A stretch of 64,000 nt of DNA from the NCBI GenBank assembly GCA_003116975.1, contig BGKB01000027.1:62001-126000 (forward strand). The letters run 5' to 3'. A program made the translations under genes and the position numbers. Positions 55,565-64,000 of this stretch are shown here, piece by piece; within the stretch, counting starts at the first letter, position 1; each line of letters begins with the position of its first letter. A model generated the notes under the pieces. It was not told the DNA's origin. It did not search any database and was given only the letters and a program-made list of their open reading frames with translations. The stretch is from Aurantiochytrium sp. KH105. Taxonomy: Eukaryota; Sar; Bigyra; Thraustochytrida; Thraustochytriidae.

Positions 55565-55602
55565 CAGAGCAGAGCAGAGCAGAGCAGAGCAGAGCAGAGC
55601 AG
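55565..55602 (+). repeat. (AGAGC)n pentanucleotide repeat upstream of the ArfGAP
   Basis: Seven to eight units, ending about 35 bp before the ArfGAP start codon; probably in the 5' UTR. Confidence 0.9.
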
Positions 55603-55636
55603 ACCTGCTTGGCGCGGGGCCGCGCGATGCGGTGAG

Positions 55637-58600
55637 ATGAGCGCGCGGGAGGACCACGGCGCGGCGGCGCGAGAGCAACAGCCCCAGAACGGGCGCCAGC
55701 AGGAGGACCGCCGCACCGCGCCGCAGGCGGGCCTGGCGCCAGACACGAGCACAAGCGCGCCATCGACGACGCCACGAACACCGCCCGCACAGGACGAGCA
55801 CCAGCTGCACCATCAGCACCAACACCAGCACGATGCGTCAAAAAGGGACCAAGAAGATAGACACGGATCGCAAGGACGTGCTCCCGCTCTTCATCATGGC
55901 AAAACGTCCTCGCCCCGTGGATCCGAGGCGTGGTTCTTGCGGGACAGAACCGGCGTCGCGCAGGGCCCGTTCTCGGACGAGCAAATGCGCGCTTGGGTCG
56001 AGAACGGCTACCTCTCGTCGCACATCGCCATCGCACGCTCGCACGACGGGCCATTTGCCAAACTGCAGGCCTTTTATCCCGAGGCCGACCTCGCCTTTAA
56101 GACCCCACCCTGCGCGCCAACTCCTGCAGAGTGCGTCGCCAATCCAGGCACCAATGAGGCCATGTGGTACTTTAAAGACGTTCATGGGGCCATTCAAGGG
56201 CCCTTTAGCGGCCCGCAAATGAACGAGTGGGCGCGCAATGGTCTAGTCACTCTCGGTGCCGAGGTGCGCAGGGGATCTGGCCCAAGCTCCCGCTTTGTGC
56301 CGCGTGGGGATCTCTATCCTGACGACTATACCGCTTTTTTGTCTCCAGGACAACGGGTCTCGCGCTCTGCAACCGCGCACGCTCGAATTGCTGGATCTGC
56401 CAGCAGTAGCGCCTCTGCAGCTGCCTCGGCAAGTGCTAGCGCTGCCAAGCACATTTCTCAACAGCACCAGCGCGTCACGTCCAAATTCTTTTCCAGAGTC
56501 GGCAAGAACCATCGTCGATCGAACTCTGCGGGAAGCAGCTTTAGCACTCTTCGCTCGACCGGATCTGCCGGCGCAACGGTGGACGCGCAAATCCTCGCCA
56601 GCTCACTCGCGGGGTCCAATGAGTACACGGAAGGAGCAGACGCCAACACAGCGACCCCCACGCCCACGTCCGCGTCTTCAGCCGCCACGCACGTGCGAAA
56701 GTTTGCAGGAAAAAAGCTTCGCTCCGTTGTGACTCCCTCCACAAGCTCAGCAGCCTCGCATACGCCGCGACACACGTCGCAAGGGTTGAGCGAGGGGGAT
56801 CGTGGGTTTTCGGAAGGCGGATCCTCGCCCGACACTGCAGTGCCCCCGGCACTTCCACCCACTTCGCACGGAGCCGCCATGCATCATCGTCGTCTCAAGA
56901 GTCTGGGAAAGTATGGTCATCGACAATTCGCGAAACTCAAACCCAAACCGAGGCGAGCGAACGGGCGATCCAACACGCGTAGGCATGGCAGCCTCACGCC
57001 TGACTCGATCAATCCGCACATTGTCAGCGCCGCAGGCTCGAGCGCCGCGGACGAGGAAGAACCTCTTTCTCATTTGCGCGGCTACAGCGATGATAACATT
57101 CTCGGCCACCTCGATACTTCTGAAGAATGGCCCAGGGACGATGCAGACTACGGTGTCGGGGAAGGCGACGATGATGATGATGACGATGATGAAGACGAAG
57201 AAGACGAAGACGCATCGGGACAAATAAGAGGGATTCTTGCCCAAGAGCTCGAAAGCTCATCGTCTCTGCGGGACGTCCGTGACAGCGTCGAAACCAATTT
57301 GGAGGCAGTCCGTGCGGCGCTACAGGCGGAAACGCAGGCCGAGGCGAGCCGGCGTCATCGCCGGACCAATGGAAGCGGAGATATTGGCTCCGAGGAGAAC
57401 GATGCCAATCACTCGGATGGCGACTCTGACTCTGAGTCCGAACGAGATCGAGATGCATCTTTTGGGTACCGGAGCCAGCGTGCTGGTGATCTCAACGCGG
57501 CTGCATTCCCCTTTGCTCCTGTGCTAAACAGCGACGCTGTGACGGACCATGTCCACATGCTCTTGGGAACTTTCCGACACAAAAGAGGTTCATCGCTTGG
57601 CTTACGCTTTGGGCACACGGATCATCACCATCGTCCCACGGGTCCTTCCCCCACATCTTCTACATCTTCCATGGCAGGTCCACCCGATTCCTACTATTTA
57701 ATTAATAGCGGCAACAACATCTCTGGTGCCAATGCTTTACGAGAAAAGCACATCACAGCTCTCGAGACCTCGCTTGCTGAACTGCAAGACGAAAACAGTC
57801 AACTCAAGGCATACGTGCGGCGCATGCACTCTGTGGTTGCCGCACAGCATCCAAGTCTCATGTCTCAACTTCCCAAACCACCTTCTTCTGTGCGCACAAA
57901 CCATTTGGGTCTTGGAGGCCTCAGTCGTCGTTCCGCGCATCTCGCTTCAGGAAAGGGCACAGGGCCAATCTTGGGCGGCGTAAGCAACAGTAGTACTAGC
58001 AGCAGCAGCAGTAGCAGCAGCAGCAGCGGCGGCGGCAGCGGCAGCGGCTGTAACAGCAAGAGTTACTCAAATAGCCGAGGAGATGCAGCGGATAAAAGTC
58101 CTGGGAGGCAGCAGCACGAAGGCAGTGCGCCAAATCCAAGTGGAGCAAGTGCACATGTGCATGACAGCGGACACCTTGTCGCCCCTGCACGATCTCCACC
58201 TGCGGAGCTCGAGCCTGTATCCTCGGGCGCCGATCATGGTGGCGGACCACATGCCTCGGCGTCGCCGCGTCCGCTGGTCGCAACGCCTCCTCAACCCCAA
58301 TCGAGCGGGAGTACAGCAGGAACAGATCGCTCACGTCGCAATGGCGGTTTCCCCCCGCAGACGCAGCAGCAAGAGCAAGGTGGAGGAGGCCTTGTACGGC
58401 AGGAGCAGAGCAAAGGCAGTCTTTCGTCGAGCAGCAACAGTTTTCCGGAGGGAGACGCGGCTTTATGGGAGGATTTTGTCGTTGTCGAATTCGATCGTGA
58501 CTCGCCAATGCTGCGACGCAAGCTTAACGCATTCGGCGAAGGTGTAGAAGAGTTGCGCGGCGAGCTCAAAGATCTAATCAAGTCCTCGTATACGTATTTG

Positions 58601-60931
58601 GAGAATTGTCAAGCGGAACTAGAATCACTAATGGGATTCGCAGACGAGCTCAACCAGCCGGAAATCCGCAAGCTCTCGCCTCTCATCCATTTGTATCACG
58701 AGCTTCTCAAGTTTGTCGCGCAGCTTCGAGCTCGCATGTTGCACGATCTACAGGGCAGCTTGGTGTTCAAATTTCAGGACTTTCTCGAAAACGATATGAA
58801 GCAGGCACAAAGTCTTCGCCGAGAGCTGCAGCGGGCACGCGACCTTTATGAGTCGTTGGAGGCCAAGTACATGCACACGCAGCGGCCGAAGGGACGCGCG
58901 GGCGTCATTGGCAATGTAAGTCGTGGCCACGACGGCAGCGAATCGCAGCTGTATGGGGAGCTGCAGACCGCGAAAGCGCGCTTTGAGCTTGCCCGCTTTG
59001 GCCTCGTTCAACAAATCAATCAACTGGAGAGCAAGAAGCGATTTGTGCTCGTGGAACACACAGCGCAGGCCATTGATGGTCTCTTGGCGTTCTTTCGGCA
59101 GGGTTATCAGGCCCTGGCTGCGTACTCTGGCGTTGTCGAGGATGCGCGCGCGGACATTGCGGGCGTCCAGGACAAGTTTGACCTGATTGTAGGAAAGTGG
59201 AATGAGAAGCGTTTGCAACTCGAGTCGCAGTTGCATAGTGGGGCCTTTCCGTTCAAGAGCACGGAGCGGCGCAAGCGCAACATGAGCAAGCAACACGAAA
59301 AGGTAGTCGTCTCCTCGAGCACGTCCCGCGCCTCGCAGGACCCGCTCTCCGTGCACGAGGGATACTTGTACAAGCGGAGCTCCAACGTTCGGAGGCAGTG
59401 GAAACGTCGCTACTTTGTGCTGCGCACGGACAAGTTACTGTACTACAGGTCTTGGAAGGATGTGAACCCACAACCAGTGTGCGACATTCTTCTCTCGTCC
59501 GTTCGCGAAGTTGCGAATTCAGAGTTCAAGAATTGCTTTGAAATTCTATCACCGAACAAAAAGGCCTACATTCTGCAAGCCACAAGCGCGCACGAGATGG
59601 CGACGTGGATGGCTGCGATGCGGCGAGCCATCGAAATGGTTCTCGTCAAGCAGCAGCAGCGGCCTTCGCTCTCGCGCACGACGGGACTGGCGGATCCGGA
59701 CGTGACGCTTCTTCTCAAGTTTAATCCGACCTGCGCGGACTGCGGAAAGGCAGACCCGGACTGGGTTTCGTTGAATCTTGGCGTACTCATTTGCATTACC
59801 TGCAGTGGTATCCATCGATCGCTCGGCACGCACATTTCCAAGGTACGGTCGTTGACGCTTGACCAGCTTGCACGTACCCAAGTGCGTCTACTGCGGAGAC
59901 TTGGCAATGAGGCCATGAATACGTTCATGGAGTCAACGCTGAGCGCCGAGCAGAAGCCTGATCCCGATGCGGATCGTGACACGCGCGAGCGTTTTATTCA
60001 TGAAAAGTACGTGAGTCTCCGCTTCTTCGACCCTGCCGAAATTTCGAGTCACGCGAATGAGGCGCGTGCACGTCTATTCTCGAGCGTGCGGGAGAATGAT
60101 TTGGACACCTTGGCGCGCGTCGTCCTTTCGGGTGTTCTAGCGGGGGCGCTCGACCACACACTGGACGACGCAGGAGACACTGCCCTCCATGTTTGCGCAG
60201 CGGCGGGTCATGAAGATTGTGTGGAGTTTCTCGTTTTGAACGGGGCCGACCCTGCCGTGGTCAACGATCGTGGGCTGACGGCTCTGCAGCTGGCCCAGGA
60301 CGGAGGACATCCAGGAGCTGTGGCGCTTCTCGAGCGACTGCTTCGGTCGCGGAGTTCAAGCTTGGCAAGCGGGCATGCTTCATCGAGGGGCGAACAGGGC
60401 AACATGGTCATGTCTGGATCTGGCGATGGGGTGTTTCCAGGTCTCCTTTCGCGGCCACCTATGATGCCCACGCTTTCTTCCGCGATCAATGGCTCGCTTC
60501 GCGAGGCGAGCGAGATGAGCGATTGCGAGGATTTGCCGTCGCTTGTGGATCCGGCGCCTGCTTTCCCGCACCACCGGCCGACACGGTCTGCGCCATCCTC
60601 GCCAATCCTGCAGCAAGGCCCGGGTGACTACGATGACGATGACGATGATATTGATGATGATGATGATGATGAGGAGGATGATGATGACGACGACGACGAC
60701 GACGAAGATCACGACAACGTCGCTGGGGAGGATATTGAGGTGGGAGACACTGATGACACGGACGATACGAGGCGAGAAAACGAGGAAGGCGAGAGTGACG
60801 ATCATGATACGGTGGCCACCGCAGCCGCCACCGCTGCTTCATCGGGCGTTCTCTCTGCTCACCCACACTCCACACTTCATCATCTGAGCTCCCCCTCTCC
60901 CGAAACGGGCCTACGACCGTTCCCTCGATGA
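55637..60931 (+). CDS. ACAP-type ArfGAP with two N-terminal GYF domains
   Basis: 1764 aa, single exon, ATG at 55637. Two GYF-like modules: residues about 99-151 (AWFLRDRTGVAQGPFSDEQM, then W120 and GYL) and about 177-230 (WYFKDVHGAIQGPFSGPQM, then W198). A long low-complexity Ser/Gly/Asp stretch (230-940) follows, with a coiled-coil patch near residues 705-735. Residues about 950-1205 fit a BAR-like helical bundle. A PH domain at about 1238-1338 includes VHEGYLYKRSSN...WKRRYFVLR. The ArfGAP zinc module at about 1362-1475 has CADC...CITC and GIHRSLGTHISKVRSL with the catalytic Arg finger. Ankyrin repeats (about 1510-1570: GDTALHVCAAAGHEDCVEFL) follow, then an Asp-rich tail. BAR-PH-ArfGAP-ANK is the ACAP layout; the GYF pair is extra. 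Expected role: Arf GTP hydrolysis on membranes. Confidence 0.93.
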   Translation: MSAREDHGAAAREQQPQNGRQQEDRRTAPQAGLAPDTSTSAPSTTPRTPPAQDEHQLHHQHQHQHDASKRDQEDRHGSQGRAPALHHGKTSSPRGSEAWFLRDRTGVAQGPFSDEQMRAWVENGYLSSHIAIARSHDGPFAKLQAFYPEADLAFKTPPCAPTPAECVANPGTNEAMWYFKDVHGAIQGPFSGPQMNEWARNGLVTLGAEVRRGSGPSSRFVPRGDLYPDDYTAFLSPGQRVSRSATAHARIAGSASSSASAAASASASAAKHISQQHQRVTSKFFSRVGKNHRRSNSAGSSFSTLRSTGSAGATVDAQILASSLAGSNEYTEGADANTATPTPTSASSAATHVRKFAGKKLRSVVTPSTSSAASHTPRHTSQGLSEGDRGFSEGGSSPDTAVPPALPPTSHGAAMHHRRLKSLGKYGHRQFAKLKPKPRRANGRSNTRRHGSLTPDSINPHIVSAAGSSAADEEEPLSHLRGYSDDNILGHLDTSEEWPRDDADYGVGEGDDDDDDDDEDEEDEDASGQIRGILAQELESSSSLRDVRDSVETNLEAVRAALQAETQAEASRRHRRTNGSGDIGSEENDANHSDGDSDSESERDRDASFGYRSQRAGDLNAAAFPFAPVLNSDAVTDHVHMLLGTFRHKRGSSLGLRFGHTDHHHRPTGPSPTSSTSSMAGPPDSYYLINSGNNISGANALREKHITALETSLAELQDENSQLKAYVRRMHSVVAAQHPSLMSQLPKPPSSVRTNHLGLGGLSRRSAHLASGKGTGPILGGVSNSSTSSSSSSSSSSGGGSGSGCNSKSYSNSRGDAADKSPGRQQHEGSAPNPSGASAHVHDSGHLVAPARSPPAELEPVSSGADHGGGPHASASPRPLVATPPQPQSSGSTAGTDRSRRNGGFPPQTQQQEQGGGGLVRQEQSKGSLSSSSNSFPEGDAALWEDFVVVEFDRDSPMLRRKLNAFGEGVEELRGELKDLIKSSYTYLENCQAELESLMGFADELNQPEIRKLSPLIHLYHELLKFVAQLRARMLHDLQGSLVFKFQDFLENDMKQAQSLRRELQRARDLYESLEAKYMHTQRPKGRAGVIGNVSRGHDGSESQLYGELQTAKARFELARFGLVQQINQLESKKRFVLVEHTAQAIDGLLAFFRQGYQALAAYSGVVEDARADIAGVQDKFDLIVGKWNEKRLQLESQLHSGAFPFKSTERRKRNMSKQHEKVVVSSSTSRASQDPLSVHEGYLYKRSSNVRRQWKRRYFVLRTDKLLYYRSWKDVNPQPVCDILLSSVREVANSEFKNCFEILSPNKKAYILQATSAHEMATWMAAMRRAIEMVLVKQQQRPSLSRTTGLADPDVTLLLKFNPTCADCGKADPDWVSLNLGVLICITCSGIHRSLGTHISKVRSLTLDQLARTQVRLLRRLGNEAMNTFMESTLSAEQKPDPDADRDTRERFIHEKYVSLRFFDPAEISSHANEARARLFSSVRENDLDTLARVVLSGVLAGALDHTLDDAGDTALHVCAAAGHEDCVEFLVLNGADPAVVNDRGLTALQLAQDGGHPGAVALLERLLRSRSSSLASGHASSRGEQGNMVMSGSGDGVFPGLLSRPPMMPTLSSAINGSLREASEMSDCEDLPSLVDPAPAFPHHRPTRSAPSSPILQQGPGDYDDDDDDIDDDDDDEEDDDDDDDDDEDHDNVAGEDIEVGDTDDTDDTRRENEEGESDDHDTVATAAATAASSGVLSAHPHSTLHHLSSPSPETGLRPFPR

Positions 60932-61098
60932 TAAGATCCCACAGTGGAAGTCGGTAATCTGTGGGAATTAGCGCCGTGGCGGGCCTAGTCTTCCCTAAGG
61001 CCCCAGATATTCCCGAAGGATCCACAGGAGGCGCTTTTTGGAAAGCCAACCAAGTGGTAGCAGTAGGTAGCCGCGAAAGAAGGGGCGAAAAATAATAA

Positions 61099-61325
61099 GA
61101 AAAAGAAAAGAAAAAGAAAAGAAAGAAGTCTCAACGAAAAAAAACAAGAGAGGGAAAAGGGGGATGGCGGCGGGCGTTCATCGATGCGATGAAGGAGCGT
61201 GGAGCATGGGAGGTTAGAAATACTGGAAACCTAGAGAACTGAGACATGCAGACGCGTGCGAGCCTGGTGAAGAAAGAAGAAAGACAAGACGAGTAGGACG
61301 AAGAAAAAATTATTGCTGATGTGCA
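61099..61325 (+). repeat. 227-bp direct repeat, copy 1
   Basis: Identical to 61327-61553 by base-by-base reading of the ends and interior landmarks, separated only by the single N at 61326. Confidence 0.92.
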
Positions 61326-61326
61326 N
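61326..61326. other. Single undetermined base (N)
   Basis: The only ambiguous base in the window, placed exactly between the two copies of an identical 227-bp block. It reads as a contig-join marker rather than a sequencing ambiguity. Confidence 0.95.
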
Positions 61327-61553
61327 GAAAAAGAAAAGAAAAAGAAAAGAAAGAAGTCTCAACGAAAAAAAACAAGAGAGGGAAAAGGGGGATGGCGGCG
61401 GGCGTTCATCGATGCGATGAAGGAGCGTGGAGCATGGGAGGTTAGAAATACTGGAAACCTAGAGAACTGAGACATGCAGACGCGTGCGAGCCTGGTGAAG
61501 AAAGAAGAAAGACAAGACGAGTAGGACGAAGAAAAAATTATTGCTGATGTGCA
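61327..61553 (+). repeat. 227-bp direct repeat, copy 2
   Basis: Second copy of the block at 61099-61325, starting right after the N and followed by unique sequence. Confidence 0.92.
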
Positions 61554-63274
61554 CTGAAGTGGCTAGCCGCGACAGCGTGATTCCTTACAATGCTAGGTGG
61601 TCGAATGATAACATGAACTGATCGTGGCGATGAAGCACCAGTCTTAGAGACGCGCGATGATGCCATAGGGTACGAGAACCTTCAAGCGAAAGAATTCCGA
61701 AAAGACGATCTTGATGACATGCAGCACGAATGCGTTTTGATTGTGGTCTTTGAGATGGTGCTAAAGCTCGTGGGCGTGAAAGCTAGATTTTGAAACAACC
61801 ACTCGAGAAGGTTTCCTCTTTTCCATTTTTGCTCTTATTATTTCCAGTTCTGCGCGGCACTCGCCAAACAGTAGTCAGGCCTCGATTGTGTGTTTTTTTT
61901 TTTGAGAAGAAGGTGGTGTCGACAGTGTAAAAAAAAAGGCCAAGATAAAATCTGCGTGCGTGCGTGCATGTGCTAGCGACCAGTGCCAACCGCCACTGTG
62001 CCGATTCCCGCCGTCCGCCCGCTCCCCGCCCGCCAGGCTTCCTGTTCGTCGATACACCCACTGAGCGCGCGAGCGAGCGAGCGCGCGAGCGAGCGAGGCA
62101 AAGGATGGAGCGGAGCACGCATTTCTGCGCGGCGGGGCGGCCGCGCGCAAGGCGTCAGACGTTGCCGTGCCTCCCCCTTCCCCAAAACGCCAAACGGAAA
62201 AGCCTCGCCAGCTGGCCACTGGCTGCAGCTGCAGCTGGTAATCTAGTCATGCAGCAGCCAGCCAGTCACCGTGGCAGGGACCGGCCGGCCTGCCAGCGAG
62301 CGAGCCAGGAACGGCGAAAAGAAAAAGAAACAAATGAAAAAAAAGAAAAAGAAAGAAAAAGAAAAGAAAAGAAAAGAAGAAAAACAAAGAAATTGGCAGA
62401 GGACGGCGGCGGACGGCAGGACGGACGGCAGCGGCACCCGCCCCCACATGGCCCCGCACCTAGTCCTCTACAAGCCCCTCACCGCAGCGGTCCGTCAGTT
62501 TTGAGTCGCCGCAGCCCCTCAATCGGCCCCACGCTGCCTGCCTCCGCAGGCTGGATCCTTCGAGCCGTTTCGCCTCGCCGCAGCACCTCCTTCGCTCTGC
62601 TTTGCTTTGCTTTGCTCTGCTCTGCTCTGCTCTGCTTTCCCCTTTCCCTTCGTTCTTGCCCTGCGCCCCCTCGCTCCGCGCGCCTCCTAGACCGCGCAGC
62701 GCAGCGCGAGCTGCAAGCCAGGCCGGGCCAGGCGAGGCCAGGCCGGGCCAGGCCGGGCCAGGTCAAGCAAGCAAGCAAGCAAGAAGCAAGAAGCAAGCGA
62801 CTGCGAGCAACAGCAAGCAGAGCGAGGCGTCGCCCGGTGCACATCAGACAGACAGTCACTGTCAGTCAGTCAGTCAGTCAGACAGACAAGGCAGACAGAC
62901 AACAGACCGCGTCGCCGCCCGCATGCTGCACTGCACCGCAAGAGGCCGCGTGCCAGCGACATGACCGGTGGGGGCGAGCGTGTTTCCCTCCCCCTTCCTC
63001 CCTTCCTCCTCCTCCTTGCGGCGAGTGGCGGATGGGGCCGTTGCTCATCCATCCGTCCATCCATCCACCCAACTTGCGCCAGCCGCCACGCCGCCTGTGA
63101 CGAAGTAAGGAAGTAGGCGAGGTAAGTATTCCCGCTGCGGCCAGACAGCAACCAAGTCACTCTCCTCTCTCGCGGCTCCGCTCGCTCGCCGCTGCAGTGG
63201 CAGCTGGCAGATCCCGCCGGACGAACTGCCGCCGCGTCAACGCGCGGAGCCGCAGCCGAGACAGCAGCCACAGC

Positions 63275-63277
<3 letters not shown>

Positions 63278-63352
<75 letters not shown>
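63278..63352 (+). repeat. (CAG)25 microsatellite
   Basis: Twenty-five perfect CAG units, the longest trinucleotide tract here, in non-coding DNA. Confidence 0.95.
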
Positions 63353-63354
<2 letters not shown>

Positions 63355-63792
63355 GCGCGGGAGGGAGGGAGAGAAACAAGGGGCCTCCCTGCTCTTCCTC
63401 CCGGCGTCCTCCCTTCCTTCTTGCAGACCTGCCTTCCCTCCCGTCCCGTCCCTCCTGCCTCGCCGCAGACTCCGGCCTCGCAGAGCGCCGCTGCCTCCGC
63501 GGCTCGCCCCGACGCGAGCGGGCGCGGCAGCCTCGCCTCGCCTCGCCCGCCTCGCCGCGCCCGCCCAGCGCTGCACCTGCGGAGCAGCAGGCGCCGTTGC
63601 GTCGCCGGCGGGGCGTGGACGCAGGCGTTCGCTCGGCCCGGCGGGGAGGGGGAGGAGGAGGAGGAGGAGGAGGAGGCCCCGGCCGTGCCGCCGGACGGGG
63701 CAGGCGCGGCGGCAGCGCGCGGCAGCTGGATGAATGAATGAAAGCCGCGGCCGGCACGGCTCGGATCGGAGCAGAGCTGAGCAGAGTGGGAG

Positions 63793-63832
63793 CAAGGCAA
63801 GGCAAGGCAAGGCAAGGCAAGGCAAGGCAAGG
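63793..63832 (+). repeat. (AAGGC) pentanucleotide repeat
   Basis: Eight perfect units of AAGGC/GGCAA. Confidence 0.9.
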
Positions 63833-64000
63833 CATAATGGAGCGGGGTGAACGAAGCCAAGGACAGACGGAGAGAGAGACAGAATGCGGGCTGAGGGTCT
63901 CGGGAAGAAAGGTGCCGCGCCGCTCGGTCGATCGTTCCCCGACTACAACCACCCGCTCACGCAGCCTACCTGCAGTCTGTGGCAGCTAGCTAGCAGCGCG

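Larger units (their letters stand above)
49306..55636. other. 6.3-kb gene-poor microsatellite-rich region
   Basis: Divergent region between arginase and the ArfGAP. It is dense in simple repeats: (GCTT)n about 49501-49530, CTGC/CTGT runs, TTTTC array, CCCT runs about 50940-50978, GCTT array 51298-51376, GACGC repeats about 52119-52142, a 38-bp palindrome, AGAGC array. From about 53800 to 55000 the sequence is less GC-rich. A 200-aa ORF at 53498-54100 (+) includes ATGGCG...GACTGTAAGT, a possible exon/donor, but I recognise nothing and could not build a gene. Confidence 0.55.
60932..64000. other. 3.1-kb spacer to the window end
   Basis: No supported gene. Includes an A/G-rich stretch, the duplicated block with one N, a CAG tract, TTTGC/TCTGC pentamers (about 62600-62637), CAGT/GACA runs (about 62845-62890) and AAGGC repeats (about 63793-63832). 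The remaining open frames are repeat-driven Arg/Ala/Ser/Pro frames. Confidence 0.6.

Overview
The window looks like nuclear DNA of a thraustochytrid-type stramenopile (Labyrinthulea, Aurantiochytrium/Schizochytrium relatives). The protein set is eukaryotic: DEAD-box helicase, WDR43/Utp5, KIN17, PLAA, DHHC acyltransferase, ArfGAP, mitochondrial carriers. Genes are compact, GC-rich and mostly intronless, with a few short GT-AG introns. They are separated by GC-rich spacers crowded with CAG, tetra- and pentanucleotide microsatellites. The taxon is inferred from style and gene content, not from a database match.

Layout. 0-9 kb: an orphan mitochondrial membrane protein (+), a DBP2/DDX5-type helicase with a long intron (-), a membrane-anchored purple-acid-phosphatase-like enzyme (+), and a divergent mitochondrial carrier (-, 2 exons). 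9-12.5 kb: repeat-rich spacer. 12.5-22.5 kb: an ORT1/ARG11-type ornithine carrier (+, 5 exons), WDR43/UTP5 (-), a CCDC115/VMA22 V-ATPase assembly factor (+), a membrane-anchored M14 carboxypeptidase (-), a small orphan ORF (+), and a FAM192A/NIP30 homologue (-, 3 exons). 22.5-25.1 kb: repeat spacer. 25.1-33 kb: 2-oxoglutarate dehydrogenase E1 (+) and a 1343-residue protein (-) joining a papain-like cysteine-peptidase-like domain, a UBA5/ThiF-like E1 domain and a kinase-like C-terminal domain. 33-35.7 kb: an AT-rich island with one orphan ORF. 35.7-49.3 kb: a four-TM orphan protein (+), a DHHC palmitoyltransferase (-), KIN17 (+), a bacterial-type class II aldolase/short-chain dehydrogenase fusion (+), PLAA/Doa1 (+), and a mitochondrial-type arginase with a long N-terminal extension (-). 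49.3-55.6 kb: gene-poor microsatellite spacer. 55.6-60.9 kb: a 1764-residue ArfGAP with two N-terminal GYF domains, BAR, PH, ArfGAP and ankyrin regions. 61-64 kb: spacer holding an exact 227-bp duplication around a single N, which looks like an assembly join.

Functional themes. Arginase and the ornithine carrier point to mitochondrial ornithine handling, and OGDH E1 is the neighbouring TCA-cycle enzyme. DBP2, WDR43 and KIN17 belong to RNA/ribosome and DNA/RNA maintenance. PLAA, FAM192A (a proteasome-activator partner in animals) and the E1-like fusion relate to ubiquitin/proteasome biology. No clustering into operons is implied. The most unusual locus is the peptidase/E1/kinase-like fusion at 28.6-32.8 kb. 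All splice models come from GT-AG signals plus family alignment from memory and have not been tested with transcripts. No tRNA, rRNA or CRISPR array was found.
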